This document shows positions 35,177-47,982 of a DNA stretch of 64,000 bases, in pieces. The notes below the pieces were generated by a model. That model searched no databases and was not told where the DNA came from. It saw only the letters and a program-made list of their open reading frames with translations. Both the position numbers and the translations under genes were made by a program. Positions within the stretch are counted from its first letter, which is position 1. The number at the start of each line of letters is the position of its first letter. The DNA is taken from NCBI RefSeq assembly GCF_019175385.1, contig NC_083339.1, positions 79,318,307 to 79,382,306 on the forward strand. Reading direction: 5' to 3'. The stretch is from Lycium barbarum (taxonomy: Eukaryota; Streptophyta; Magnoliopsida; Solanales; Solanaceae).

Positions 35177-36590
35177 CTTAATAGCAATATTTTTGATTGA
35201 AGATTCTTTAGTAAAAGGTTGCAGCATTGTAACCCCAAGGGGGTTATTTTGAGTCAAACATTGTTTGCGCCAGCCTAAGCATTTCTTCTTGTTCATTCTC
35301 GCATTTGATCAAGGTCTCGATACCTCGATCCCTGAGATATAAAGAAGACACATATTACCAAGGAAAACAAAAAAATTTGTTAGACTGCTGCAAGCCTGCA
35401 GTTTTGTTGTTTACGCATTAGATCAGATTGAGCCAAATCATAAGAGCGCAGTTACAGAAGAATCAATCACTAGTTTTGATTGAATCGTGATGAGCCTATG
35501 AATTATGTTAAGGTATATATTCTATCCAATGTGGTCTACTATGATGGTGTTTCTACTGATAGATTATTCACAATCAAAGTTGCAAATGAGCATAAATACA
35601 TTTTCTCTTAACAAACACATGACCAGGTCTTCCATCTTAGGGTCAATAATAACGTATGTTGAAAATGATGCGTCTCTCTACTAGAACTCTTCCCCGACTC
35701 TCTAAACTCTCATCTCCGTGTATGTGCATAACAACTGGAAGAGTAAGACCCACTGCCCAAACAAAGGACAACAACTAATTTTTCCCATTCCTACCCATTC
35801 ATCGTCAACTGCAACCATGTTAGAGTAACAGACACCGCAGAAAGTCTCTTCTGCTATGAAAGCAGAAAGAGGAAAAATATGATTTTACAACAAAAACTTT
35901 CCGGGCAAACTATAGCACCTGTAGCTCTCTGATGCCCTTCAAGGGTCATTATCTGCAATCGCAAGAACCAACTTAGCATATCCAAGCCTCAGTTCATCAA
36001 GATGGTCCTTCACATTTCCATAATCAAGCAATGCAACCTGAAAGGAATGATATAAATAACAATCTCTGTTGTATATTATTTATTCGCAAGAATTATAATT
36101 TGTAAATGCTTAGTTTGGGGATAAGTTTAGGTCTTCCAATGTCTACTTGCCTCAGAACCTTTACAGATGAGAATGTTTCCTGGAGGTGGATCTGCATGGA
36201 AGAAACCACTTTTAAGTATCATTTGTCCATAAGCAAGTGACAATTTTTTAAGGATATTCCTGTTTTTTAAGAATGAGAAAAGAGGACCTTCACTATAAAT
36301 ATTTTCTAAATAGAGCAATATACAGGAGTTCCACAGACATGAAAAATGACCACTTCAAAGGGGAACAAAGGCAGAAGACTTCCTATATATCAAGGAAACC
36401 CGTCTATGTATGAAACAAGCAGGCCTGTTCAGAACAACATGTTTTAGGATAATTTACGGACCTACTGTTTTGCAATTGTCCTTAACTTTCCATTAGGGTG
36501 TATGGCTCTCTTTGCTATTTCGTCTCCTCCCATCAAAATGGGTATGCCATCAATGTATTCCATCACTAGAACCCTCGTAGTAGCAGCACG
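35177..36590 (-). pseudogene. ABC1/UbiB (ADCK-type) kinase gene fragment with introns
   Basis: Four exons in order on the minus strand: about 36,590-36,466 (TTRVLVMEYIDGIPIL, GDEIAKRAI); 36,259-36,151 (AYGQMILKSGFFHADPPPGN); 36,037-35,919 (VALLDYGNVKDHLDELRLGY); 35,331-35,177 (ETLIKCENEQEEMLRLAQTM). Splice sites fit in phase, one donor being GC. The family phosphorylates or regulates quinone-lipid metabolism in plastids and mitochondria. Lesions: His of HADPHPGN is Pro; a TGA follows NDP near 35,940; a frameshift lies near 35,247. N-terminal and later exons are missing, the RTE LINE sitting where the next would be. Retained introns show capture from genomic DNA, not cDNA. The exact paralogue is uncertain. 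Confidence 0.8.
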
Positions 36591-36599
36591 AAGAAAGTG

Positions 36600-38860
36600 A
36601 TTGTTCAGGTGGATAAACATAGGGAGAATATCAATAGGAATAAACCAAAACTCATGCGAGAAATAGTTATTCCCATCATTTTCAATCAACAAACTAAAGT
36701 TAACCTGAAAAATCAAACAAATACAAAGAAGGGAAATATAAGATTAAATAAGTGGAACTTACGGAGCTGCAAGGATAAGCATATGGAAATGCACCATTGA
36801 CATCTTTAGAAGCAGAATACACACAAGTTAGTTAACATGCATCAAGCTTGAAAAATAAATAAAGAAAGTAGTGTCTTAACTTACAGTAACAGCTTCCCAC
36901 ATCTGTTCCAACTCCTCTTCCTTGATTTCTGCCCAAGAGTATCACGAACTAACAGACCTAAGTATCTCGTAAATGAGGCATGATGCTTCCCAACAACTCG
37001 ATTTTGGTAAATGAGGCGCGATGCGTCCACTTTTAGTCCCAACTCAAACCTCCATCAGGTTTTTAATCGAAACAACTCCAATTTGTTTTCAAACTCATTG
37101 TTTTTCTCGAACAACTTACATTGATAGTTATTTCTTCATCATCCAACAGAAAAAGGTAGCATGACCTTGGTTTCCACAAGAAGAAAGATACATATTAAGT
37201 ATAAAATGGTAGATAAATGTGCAGAATACCTCAACGCTGAAGGAACAAAAACTAGATGGAATTTCTACCTATTTGGATTACTTCTACAAACGTGCTTCTA
37301 ATCCATGTATGAGAGTAAACTACAAAAGCAAAAATAAGCCAATGCCAAAGTATCATGTAAGTACGATTGCTGCAATCATTTTTTGTAAGAAAATTGAAGA
37401 AACTTAGCTTAAGAATACAGTGAACATGCCAAATGATCACTTCCAAGTTCCAACTAATGACAAAAAAATGCAGTCTTGTTCAGTAATGTAGTAATAGTAA
37501 ATGCAGTCTATAAGGTCACAATGGGTCATCAATATTATAGTTATGTATCACTATTTGATCTCTCCTTCGATTCTTCTTAGATATCATGATTACTCTTATG
37601 AATATATGAGGCAAAAACTATAAACTAGAAAAGATTTATTTCTTTGGCACCAGATAAAAGAGCGAAAAGCGAAATAATAGAAAGGCAAAATGTTACTTCG
37701 CCAACTCTATTTTTCAGAATGTAGATGCTCATTTTGGAAGGGTGAAATAAACTATTTTTTTGAATAGCATCAAGGGGAATAACAATAAATTTAGTTTTAG
37801 AAATGTTTTTATGACTAAAGGATCAATAAAATGAGTTTTTTTTTTTTTTTTGCTGTTAAATCTCACTTGAGGTTATCTCTGTTAAAAATGTGCCGGAAGT
37901 TTGGCTTGAGCCTAAAAGCAAACCACTTTATTAAAGAATATGGACTCTTAGCGCTCCACATGAATATGTACCAGCAATGCAGGGTGCCACTGAAAAATTG
38001 AGTCATTCACTTCAATGGTAGACAAAGCAAGATAAAAAGAAAGTTCAGAAGTTCAAATAAAATGTCCCTTTTCCTATGCTACAAATAAATTGCTTGATTG
38101 TTTTCCTTGTTGGGTAATGTAAATAGCTCATTGAGCAAAACAAAATGCACATTTTATATATAACCCCAATATTACATAGAATAAAGCTATATTTTTAACT
38201 TTAACTTGTAGATATACAACAAAATGATAAAGAATTGATCACATTAGGGGGGAGAAAGAACCTATAAGATGTCACTTTCTCCATAAGAACTGAACAACAA
38301 TTCTCTGAAAGAGATTGTGCAAAACTATATAAGCATAAGAAACCATCACATGATTTACTCCAACAAGTTGTTAACTGGAAACATAATAATCTACAATGAA
38401 GCTAAAACTCCAACATCAAGCAGATACCTAAACTCAATAGATATACCTTTATATGATAGCACCAACAAAATACAAATCATATATAGTTAAGCTTCCACCA
38501 TCAGAACAACTACCGAATTTCTGGTAATGTGTTTTATTTCTCTAAAAGGCTCTAAAATTTTGAAAACCCAATAGGAGAGCAACATAAAGGATAGCAAAAG
38601 TCACTCCATGAAGAAGGAGAAAGCAAGATAATAACACAAATGGAAAGAAGTGGAATAGATAGAGATGATGATATAGGGATTGCACATTGAAATCGACCAT
38701 GCCACAAATTCATGTTTCTTAAGCCCAAATTTCAAAAAAACCCAACTTGGGATAATTGAAATCGATAATCCTATCATCCATATACTTGTAACAAGTGTGA
38801 TCATAACCCTATAAATTTGAACCAAAATTAACATAGAGAAAGGGTAAAATTTGGAACCTT
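36600..38860. other. AT-rich interior of the CACTA-like element
   Basis: Low-complexity, intron-like sequence. A possible exon end lies near 36,895-36,935 (minus strand, EEELEQMWEAVT before a GTAAG donor), but I cannot tie it to the kinase. Nothing else is recognised. Confidence 0.35.
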
Positions 38861-38862
38861 AC

Positions 38863-38936
38863 CTTGAAAGAAACTCTAAGATGGTGTTATCAGTCTCGTG
38901 TGGATCCGGTAAGAAATTGGCGTTCTGCCTCAGCAT
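38863..38936 (-). pseudogene. Putative captured first exon
   Basis: The minus strand has an AT-rich leader with an AAACCCTAAGG-type telo-box (on the plus strand, about 38,985-38,995), a start codon at 38,936, 24 open codons (MLRQNANFLPDPHETD...) and a donor AAG|GTAAGG at 38,863. It resembles the 5' exon of a nuclear gene near the element end, but I do not recognise the protein. Confidence 0.3.
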
Positions 38937-40356
38937 CTTCACGGTTGGAGATTCTCCTCTCGACGATAAGCTCTGATGCGGATTGAAACCCTAAGGTTTT
39001 TATTTTTATTTTTGAAGGGGTGGGTTGAGGAACTGCTAATGTTATATTTTGTAGGGGGTTGGATTGAGGAAAATGAAAAAGAGGGAAAAAGTAGCGCACA
39101 TTTATTGATCAATTAATTTTAACGACCGGGTATTATGCTTTTAATGACGGGATGTTATCCCCTCGTTAATATTGAGCTAAAAACAGGCTTTAATGTCCGG
39201 AAAAAAATTTGGTCATTATTAGTGTATTTATAACGACCGGATTCATGTCCCTTCGTTAAGAAGTGGTCGTTAAAAGACATATTTCTTGTAGTATGCAATT
39301 TGTTGTTGCGCCGCTGCTGGCTGGTTGTGAACTTATTTTTAAGTTGAATTCAAGGCTAGTTTATATGAGAACAGGCTTAATTATGTATTGTTGGTTGTGT
39401 TGCTCGATTTGAAAGAAAAGATAAGTCAGAAACATGTTTTAGTAATCTGAAAAATCAGTTTTAAGCTGCTGTAACTTGTTGGACTGTTATGGGTTCATTT
39501 TAAGGTTGTGTTATGGTTGAAAATTAGTAGGAATAAATGAATACGTTGTGGGTAATGGTGTTAACAAATTCTAGAAGGAAAAGGGATTTAACGCTATAGA
39601 TAGTTTAATCGCAAACCGAGCTTGCCGCTCGTTGTACTATTGCTTGAGTTGCTGGTTATTGATGGTATTGCGTGGTTATGTTATTGTTGTTGTTGTTGTT
39701 GTTCTGGTTATTGTTGATGGCATTTCGTATTGGAAGGAAGTGAAAGTTATAAGGGAGGTGCTGCCCAATTTTTGAGAAACGAGTTACTAGCTTAGAAATA
39801 TGTTTTAAGCCCTTCTGTAGCATAACCATAGTTTTAATGTATTGATTTAGGTTGACGTACTCCGGGCAGTATATATATGTATGTTGAGGCGTTGAATAAG
39901 CAACAAGGTTATGTTAAGGCTAAACTCTTCCTTCGTTTGGCATGTTCCAAGTAAACGAAAAGTAAATGAAAGTTTTATCAGTATGACTACATTCATGTTA
40001 AGTTAAAGATATTCTTGACTCTTGTTTGTCCCGGGTTAGGATTACTTTCATATCATAAAGATTACCCTTCATGGCTATTGTGATTTTTCTTGGGCTGATA
40101 ATGTAACACATGATGGCTTGATAGTACGTAATGATAATCGGGGGTGTAACGACCTTACGTCACTCTGACAGTTTCAGAAATGTATTCTTATAAGTCTCAC
40201 GCATTAGATATCTATCAAAAAGTGATTAAATGACATTGTATACGCATATACGGTATCTAGAGAGACATGGGTATGGTACTCTTAATTTACCACCGAGCTA
40301 CGGCTGGTCAAACAATTATTTGTTTACCATCGAGCTATGACTGGTCGGGCACTTAT

Positions 40357-42633
40357 TGTCACGACCCAGACAGTGGGCCATGACGGGTACCTGGGGCTGA
40401 CTACCGAGTACCACTCATCATACTATCCATCATACTCAACCTGTACACACATAATCACCAAGGCAATATACACTGGGGAGATAACCAGACACCTACTACC
40501 CACACCTATGTATCTACGAGCCTCTAACTGGAATACTGAACATAAGGACGGGACAGGACCCCGCCATGTCCGAATGGGTACACAAAAGAATATAAATCAA
40601 AACTGCATCTCCGGAGTAGGGAAGTGCTCCTGGCAAGCTGATCTAGCTCCTAAGAATCTGGACCGTCCACCTGTCTACCTGTGGGCATGAACACGGCATC
40701 CAAAAAGAAAAAGACGTCAGTACGAACATTGTACTAAGTATGTAAGGCATACATAGTAACATAATAAAGGAATATAGAAAGCATAAGAAGGAAAGATCAC
40801 TGTAACTGCTTTCCTCTTGAGGCGGAATCATGCATGCTAACTTAGCAATAACAATATCATGTCATGTATGCATATGTAAACTGCCCGGCCATATAGGTAC
40901 AGTGTGATCATCATTAGCACGCGTCCGGGGTAAACATCTCAAGCCGCCCACTAGTGGTGTCTGCCCATGCCATCTAGACATGGTGTAATCATCATCATAG
41001 CTGCCCACTACGCATGTCGTAGTAGTGACTGCTCGGCCATATAGGCGCGGTGTAATCATACATATACATCATATGAGGCATGCATGAGAGCTCAAGTAAA
41101 AGCTATAACTATATCGGAGTGACATAAGGTCGAGAACCTCCGATTACCTTATGGAATAATCATCATTGCTAAGCCTCACCTTGGAAGAACTAATATCATG
41201 AGGTGAGACGACAACAAGAAGTAGCATCAATAAGATCATAAAAATAGGATTATCAAACTCATGAAAGCATCATTATCCTCATTATTGTCATAGAGCATAT
41301 CCCATCACTATCTCGTAAGAAACTTTTAATACTTTTTAGCTTTCGTCTTTAGCTTCCATCCTTTCTGATGTAAGAAGGTCATGGGAATTACCAGAAAGAA
41401 ATCACAGTATATAAGAATCATGCCTTTGAAGGAAGGGCTAGCCTTACATACCTTTACGTCGCTCTAGCTCTATCGATTAATTGCTTCCCTCCAATACACA
41501 CAATTCTACATTCAAGAGAATTTGTACTAAGATTAGATAACCGGAAACATCTATAGGACACCCATGATAACATAATCAATAAATTCTTCAAGTTACACAT
41601 TGTTTACTTCTTAAATCCACCTTCAAGATCATCCATAACCATACCTCTTTATTACAACATCATTTTCATTCCCATATAATACTCCTTTAATATCATTCGT
41701 ATTATCCAACACAAGATTGTACTCATAACATGTCAAGAACTATTATTCAAGAGTATCACTATTTCCATATTTGTACTCCATATTCTCCTCCCTTCCATAA
41801 TCCAAGTCTTTTAACCTCTCAGTATTCTTCATAACATGAATTTAACATAAAACTTACCTTTGATGATGTAGGAATGGACTTTGGATGTAAATACTTCACT
41901 TGGAGAAAACCCCACTTCAACACCAAGGAGATTCTTGGTTTCCACAAACCCTAGAGAGTACTCTTGCACTTGATTCTACTAATTCTTGGTGTTTACTCCT
42001 TCATTTCCCTTGGATATGTGATAATATAATGAGAGGATTTTTCTAGAACCTTCAAGACTTGGAGAGAGAATGAAATCTGAAAATTTGGGGTGTAACTCGT
42101 CTATTTATAGTTGGAACTAGAAAGTTCTAGATAAGCAGTTCGACGTGCGGGTCAACGACCCATCGATGTGTCGACGGTCCGTCGACTAACACCTGAGAAT
42201 CTCTGATTGCAAAAGCATGTTGACGGTCAGGCTGACGGTCTCGTTGACGTGTCGACAGTCTGTCAACTGACGCCTGCAGGTCTCAGTTTGCAGAAACATA
42301 TTGACGGTACACAGTGATAGTCCGTCGACATGTCGATGGCCCGTCGACAGTGACTGGTGTCTGCAAAATTTCCCTGATTCAGTTCAGATTTTGCTGATTC
42401 GATTTGTTCAACTTCTAACCCCGTAAATCACCAGGAATACCTGCTGGTACATTGTGTTCGATATTCTCTACCTTAAATATCTCCCACGGGCTTCCTTCTC
42501 TTACCTCAAATGTTTTTGGAATCTTAATTAGAATCATTAAGCATCACGTTTTACTAGTAGGGATATCATATACACCTTAGCTTACGTTGGCCTATTTACC
42601 GCATAACGACATGAAATTTTCTGAGGTGTAACA
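40357..42633 (-). mobile_element. Solo Tekay-type LTR, TSD CTTAT
   Basis: A 2,277-bp minus-oriented LTR (start TGTTACACCTCAG at 42,633, end GGTCGTGACA at 40,357) with a perfect duplication CTTAT (40,352-40,356, 42,634-42,638). It landed inside the 37-bp minisatellite of array LTR 3. U3 repeats of GTCGACGG(T/C)CCGTCGAC type lie at about 42,135-42,350, just upstream of a TATAAATAG box (about 42,108). Donor AAAG|GTAAG at 41,857 and acceptor CCCACAG|GT at 40,679 match the other LTRs. Confidence 0.93.
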
Positions 42634-43754
42634 CTTATGTAGTTATTATTGAGCTACGGCCAGTCGGACAGCTATGCATTTACCGCCGAGCTATGTCCGC
42701 CAGGGAAGTTATGTATTTACCACCAAGTACGGCTGCTTGGGCAGTTATGTACTTACCACCAAGCTACGGTCGGTTGGGCAGTTATGCATTTATCACCGAG
42801 CTACGGTCGGTCGGGTAGTTACCACTGATCAGTTGGGAAGTTGAGTAGTTAGAGTTACGACGTAGATATAGTCTGATAGAGTGACATTATAGATAAGTAT
42901 GATCATTGTGCATATCATGGCCCTCGATAGCACTTCAGAGGTTCAGGTTGACTCATATTTCTCTCCTTTATGATGTCTTACTATTATATTTCATTTTTGC
43001 TTTACATACTCGGTAATTATCCCTACTGACGTCCCTTTGCTTGGGGATGCTGTGTTTCATGCCACGCAGTTTCAGACAGACTGGTAGAGAACCCCGACGG
43101 TAGGCTGCCTCGAGTTATCACCTTTTGTTGGTGAGCTTCATTTCCTTTCGGAGCATTACTGTGTCAGGGTTATGTATATGTAATTTTTTCTTATAGGTAT
43201 GTCGGGGACCCTGTCCCGACTTATGTGTGACGACTATTTTTCTTAGAGGCTTTGCAGATTTTGTCCTGTGTGTAGTTATGGTTATGTCGGCCTTGTAGGC
43301 CTTATGACGTGTCGATCTATCATGATGACCTTTCTGACCCGCATGAATGTATATATATCCTTTTGGATTGTCTTTCATAAGTTAAGCTTTCATTACCCTT
43401 CTATGGGTGCATACTAATGTAGCCTTAATGGCCTGTGACATGTCTAATGATAAATGGATAGTAAAGTATGTTGGCGCTCGGTTGAGTAAGGAACCGGGTA
43501 ACGTTCTTGACCCTTCGTCATGGGTCGTGACATATTGATCGATGATGGAATGCATACCTGACGTGCCAATATGGACTTCGATACATTTGCTGGTTCTTGG
43601 CTGCTATGACTGACTTGTTCTCTTAGATATTATGAGATCATAACCTTACCATAGCACAGGACATACAACTAAATGTACAAGATTAAGTAGAATATTATTC
43701 ATTTTAGGCTTATTCATTTTGAAGCAACTATTCTAACCAATCATCGAGGAGTAC

Positions 43755-44300
43755 CTAAGCAATCTTAATCATCCCCAATTCCAACCTATTTCGCTCATAA
43801 TGTTCTCTTCCGAATGCTTTTGTGAAAATATCTGCAATTTGCTTTTCAGTGGCACAAAAATAGATAGAAATAAGACCCTTCTCAACATTGTCACGCAAAA
43901 AGTGGTGTGTTATGTCAATGTGTTTGGTTCTTTTATGCTGAACGGGATTTTTTGCAATGTTGATAGCACTAGTATTATCACAGAATATGGAGACACAGTC
44001 AATTTCCATACCAAAATCTTTTAATTGTTTCTTAATCCACAGTAGTTGTGCACAGCATGATGCAACAACTACGTATTCTGCCTCAGCAGTAGATAGTGCC
44101 ACATAATTTTGTTTCTTCGTCGCCCAGGTGACCAAACGTGATCCAAGAAAGTGTGCCATACCTATAGTGTTCTTTTTATCTACCAAATATCCTGCGTAGT
44201 TGGCATCAACATATCCAACTAGGTCGAAGTTGCTACCTCTTAGATATCATAGCTCGAACTCACTTGTTCCGTTCAAGTACCTCAAGATTATTTTCACAGC
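43755..44300 (-). pseudogene. SIRE-type copia RNase H
   Basis: The minus-strand frame 44,186-43,755 holds the copia RNase H signature VALSTAEAEYV with ASCCAQLLWIKKQL, and ends FGREHYERNRLELGMIKIA. A stop near 44,249 separates it from the reverse transcriptase. Beyond 43,755 the post-polymerase region continues to 43,533, where the gypsy array begins. Confidence 0.85.
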
Positions 44301-44369
44301 TTTTAGATTAGACTCTTTCGGATTTTCTTGAAATCTTGCACATAATCCCACACTAAAAACAATGTCAAG

Positions 44370-45330
44370 TCAACTAGCAGTGAGATACAGAAGGGAGACA
44401 ATCATACCTCTGCATAGTTTTTGCTCAACTAGTGGACCAGGTTCATCCAGGGTGAGCTTTCTGGCTGTTGCAATAGGAGTATCAATCACCTTCGTATCCT
44501 CCATTTTGAACAGCTTGAGTAGTTCCTTAACATATTTCTGTTGATAAATCATGGTGCCCGTTGCTGTTTGCTTGATTTGTAGTCCTAAGAAAAAGTTCAA
44601 TTCTCCGATCATGCTCATCCCAAACTCACTTCCCATTAATGCAGCAAATTCTTTAGTCATTGACTCATTCGTAGCTCCAAAGATAATGTCATCCATATAA
44701 ACTTGTACAACAAGCGGGATTTTTCCTTTGACCTTCAAGAACAGTGTGTTGTTTATCTTTCCTCTAGTGTGGCCATGTGCTAGAAGAAATCGTGATAGCC
44801 TTTCGTACCAAGATCTTAGGGCTTGTTTGAGTCCGTAGAGTGCCTTGTCGAGCTTGTAAACATACTCAGGATATTCAACATCTTCGAAACCGGGAGGTTG
44901 CTTGACGTACCCTTCCTCTTTCAAGTACCCATTTAGAAAGACACTCTTGACATCCATTTGATAGAGTGCGATCTCCATGTGGGCTGCAAATAATATAAGA
45001 ATCCTTATTTCTTCTAGTCTTGCCACAGGAGCAAACGTTTCATCATAGTTTATCCCTTCTTCTTGATTATACCCCTGGATCACTAAGCTTTCCTTATTCC
45101 TTGTGACTGTTCCATGCTCATCCAGCTTGTTTCGAAACAGCCATTTTGTGCCGATTATTATTCTATTCTTTGGTCTTGGTTCAAGGTTCCAAGCCTTGTT
45201 TCTTTCGAACTGATTAAGTTCCTCCTATATTTCAATAATCCAATATGCATCCTGCAAAGCCTTGTTAACCTTTTTAGGCTCAATAATAGAGAAAAATGCA
45301 TTAAAGGCACATAGATTCTTTAACCTGGAT
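44370..45330 (-). pseudogene. SIRE-type copia reverse transcriptase
   Basis: The open frame 45,083-44,370 covers palm and thumb: GYNQEEGINYDETFAPVARL, YQMDVKSVFLNGYLKEE (first catalytic Asp), KALYGLKQALRSWYERL, VYMDDIIFGATNE (YxDD, here YMDD), FFLGLQIKQ. The upstream part (45,330-45,085, NQFERNKAWNLEPRP) is separated by stops, including one near 45,228. Sequence style and the long post-polymerase region place it in SIRE/Maximus. Catalytic residues survive although the frame is broken. Confidence 0.88.
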
Positions 45331-45414
45331 CTTGTCGTGACCCTAGAATATATCCGACAATACATTATCTATGGGATGAGATCCTTGATATTTAAATCTT
45401 CTTGAGCCTACTCC

Positions 45415-46781
45415 TTATGGGGTTATGGAGTTTTCATTCTGAACCTCTCTTGGTGAACCAGGTTCATCAGGGGTTTCATCAGTCGTTCCCCCTATCTGCA
45501 AGGCCTGCTCTTTACTTATCGGAGGACTTGAATCATCTAGTGACTTACTTGGTTCATTTGCATTTTCAGTTATGCTGTTAGCTCTTGTGGTATAACTGAA
45601 TATGGGGTCCTCATCATCATCATGTACCTGTTTCTCATAAATAACACTTGACTCATCAAAGACAACATGTACATTTTCTTCTATTAGCATTGTTCTTTTG
45701 TTAAACACCCTATATGTTTTGTTGTAATGCGTATAGCCTACAAAATTTCCTTTATCATTTTGGGCATCAAACTTCCCTAGAAACTCTTTTCCATTGTTAT
45801 GAATGAACCATCGACATCCAAACGTTCTTGGAGGAGAGATGTTAGTCTTTCTTCCTTTAAGCAGTTCATAAGGAGTTCTATTCAATAGAGACCTAGGCAT
45901 GCAACTATTTAGAATGTAGCAAGCGGTATTTATGGCTTCAGCCCAAAAGTTTCTGGCAATATCGCTAGCAAGCATCATTGTTCTAGCCATCTCTTCTAAG
46001 GTCCTATTTTTCCTTTCAACTACTCCATTTTGTTGTGGACTTCTAGGGGCGGAAAAGTTATAGTCAATACCATTTGGGGGACAATATTCTTTGAATTTTG
46101 CATTTTTGACATCAGTTCCATAGTTAGATCTAACTGATGTCAATTTGTTCCCTAATGTTCTATCTAACCTTTTTATCAAGATTATGAATGGTCATATGCT
46201 TCATCTTTAGATGCAAGAAATAGTATCCATGTAAATATGGTGAAATCATCAACAATAACAAATATGTACCTCCTATCTCCCCTGCTCATTACTCTCATTG
46301 GCCCGCACAGATCTATATGGACCAGTTTCAGAGACTTTGTTGTACTGATTACCTTTTTTGATTTGAAAGATGATCTCACCCGTTTCCCCCTGGCACAAGC
46401 GCTACCAACTTTGTCATCTTTGAACTTAATGTTTGGCAGACCAATCACTAAGTCTTGGGAGACTAGTTTGTTTAGTTGACCAAGGTTAGCATGACCCAGC
46501 CTCTTGTGCCACAGTAGGGGGTCACAGTTTATAACACTTGGGTATTTTAAGTCATAACCAGGTATTCCCATGATATCTACTTTGTACATATTCTTGTGTC
46601 GTAGGGCTGTTAGAACTGTGTTACCTATTTTGAGATCAATAATGTAGTTGCCTGCAGATGTGAATACTACTAGATTTCCCTTATCACATAACTGTAAGAT
46701 GCTCAGTAGATTGTGATGCAGTCCATCTACGTGGTAAACATTGTCAATTGCATTATTGTCTGATCTATCTATCTTCCCCAT
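45415..46781 (-). pseudogene. SIRE-type copia integrase
   Basis: The GAG_pre-integrase segment (WHKRLGHANLGQLNKL) and first catalytic Asp (LVHIDLCGPM) lie in frame 46,781-46,182. After a frameshift near 46,180, frame 46,179-45,415 continues with SAPRSPQQNGVVERKNRTLE, which includes the catalytic Glu. The middle Asp of the DDE triad has changed: the expected RSDHG block reads RSNYGT. The enzyme is therefore dead both by frame and by residue. Confidence 0.85.
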
Positions 46782-46829
46782 TTATTTGCCCATTTTTGCC
46801 TCCTCCAAATGCTCTTCCCCCTTCTATTG

Positions 46830-46968
46830 CTGAGAGTGAGCAAAATCTTTCTTTGTCTCCAGTCATGTGTTTGGAGCATACGCTGTCCATATACCAGTTT
46901 TTCTTGCTTCCTTTTATCTTGACTTTAATTTCTTTTTCTTGGTCTGAGCTTGAATCTCTGATTTCCAT
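46830..46968 (-). pseudogene. SIRE-type copia protease remnant
   Basis: KNWYMDSVCSKHMTGD marks the aspartic protease start. The active-site DSG has become DSV. The frame 46,968-46,765 is open but short. Confidence 0.75.
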
Positions 46969-47039
46969 TAAAGCAGAGTGTTCACCTTCATCTTCTGAGT
47001 CCTCACTTCAGCCCTATGTTGCAACCATGGCCCTTTTTT

Positions 47040-47929
47040 TGGCCTTGTTTCTCTTCTCTTTAACCTGCTCCTTATGCTTGTTCTTTTCAGCTTTTTCTTT
47101 CTTCCATTCTATTTCCCACAAAGGACAGTCCCTTATCAGATGATCATTCTTGTCACACTTGTAAATCCACCATATTGTATGTTTGCACTTTTTCCCTTTC
47201 TGGAGGTGTTACTTCTGTCATTTTTCCTGAGCTAAACACCTTCTCTCAGTTGTCTCTTTATCCTTGGAGTTTTTCATATCCATCTCATACGTCTTCAAAT
47301 TTCCTATCAATTCATCCAGAGATATATGTTCAGTGTCTTTAGCTTCCCTTATTGCAGTGACTTTCATCTTAAATGACTTGGGAAAAGTTCTGAAGACTAT
47401 ATCCACAGAGTCTTCTGTGGTAATGCTTTTTCCAAGTGATATCAATTCATTCACAAGAGATGTGTACCTGATGAACATCTCAAAGACATTTTCTTCTGGC
47501 TTCATTATGAAATTTTCAAAGTTAGTGGCAAGCATAGCCTTCCTGAATTTCCTGACTTGACTTGTTCCTTTGTGAGCATTGGCCAGTGCATCGCAGATTT
47601 ATTTCGTTGTTGTACTCTAGAGATCCTGTTGTACTCATCTGGTCCTAATCTGCAAATCAAGATGTTTTTGGCCTTAGCATTTTTCTCTCGCATCTAGTAA
47701 TCACTTTCAAGATTCTCGCTCTTCTCTTTTTTTATGTCAGTTCCATTAGTGCCTTTCTTTGTGCGTATTTAGGACCATCAGCGACTCTATCACAGAGTTC
47801 GTAGTATTCTGCTTGTAGATGGTCTTCCATTCGTGCCTTCCACCATGCGCAGTACTGCCCATTGAATAATGGTGGCCTGTGAGTTGACTGACCTTCACTG
47901 TGTCCAACAGGTGGTGTAGAATTCATCAT
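47040..47929 (-). pseudogene. SIRE-type copia gag
   Basis: It starts MMNSTPPVGHSEG at 47,929, continues PPLFNGQYCAWWKARMEDHL, then breaks at a stop near 47,735 and again near 47,540. The retrotransposon gag domain (UBN2-like) resumes at 47,535-47,218 (FENFIMKPEENVFEMFIRY). A zinc knuckle near 47,125-47,165 reads IYKCDKNDHLIRDC, with the first Cys replaced by Ile. Confidence 0.8.
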
Positions 47930-47968
47930 GATCTTCTTCTAAGTTGTTAGCCTCTTTGAGGAGAACCC

Positions 47969-47980
47969 GCTCTAATACCA
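47969..47980 (-). promoter_or_regulatory. SIRE-type element primer binding site
   Basis: Minus strand TGGTATTAGAGC, two bases from the LTR end at 47,983. Initiator Met tRNA type with one mismatch. Confidence 0.85.
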
Positions 47981-47982
47981 CT

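Larger units (their letters stand above)
28841..39290. mobile_element. CACTA-like element carrying captured gene fragments
   Basis: Relative to LTR 1 (12,310-12,318) an insertion begins ...AGTACAAGAAAAT and ends ATTTCTTGTAGT..., inverted repeats like those of CACTA elements but with decayed outermost bases, so the target duplication cannot be fixed (TA or GTA). Both ends have AACGACCGG and GTCGTTAAAA subterminal repeats (28,850-29,060; 39,115-39,280). No CACTA transposase is seen. It contains fragments of an ABC1-type kinase gene, other exon-like pieces and a later RTE LINE. Confidence 0.7.
28655..43532 (+). mobile_element. Array LTR 3, 5'-truncated, with two large insertions
   Basis: It starts at the position equivalent to 12,128 of LTR 1, so about 480 bases of its 5' end are missing. 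Its pieces are 28,655-28,840, 39,291-40,356 and 42,634-43,532. The end GTCGTGACA is intact. The interruptions are the CACTA-like element and a solo LTR that sits inside the 37-bp minisatellite. Splice-like sites match the other LTRs (donor 28,752, acceptor 43,069). Confidence 0.75.

Noticed and set aside
38601..39099. Minus-strand frames of 69-77 codons as whole genes
   Set aside because: No recognisable domain; only the short start-codon/donor segment at 38,863-38,936 has gene-like context, reported at low confidence.
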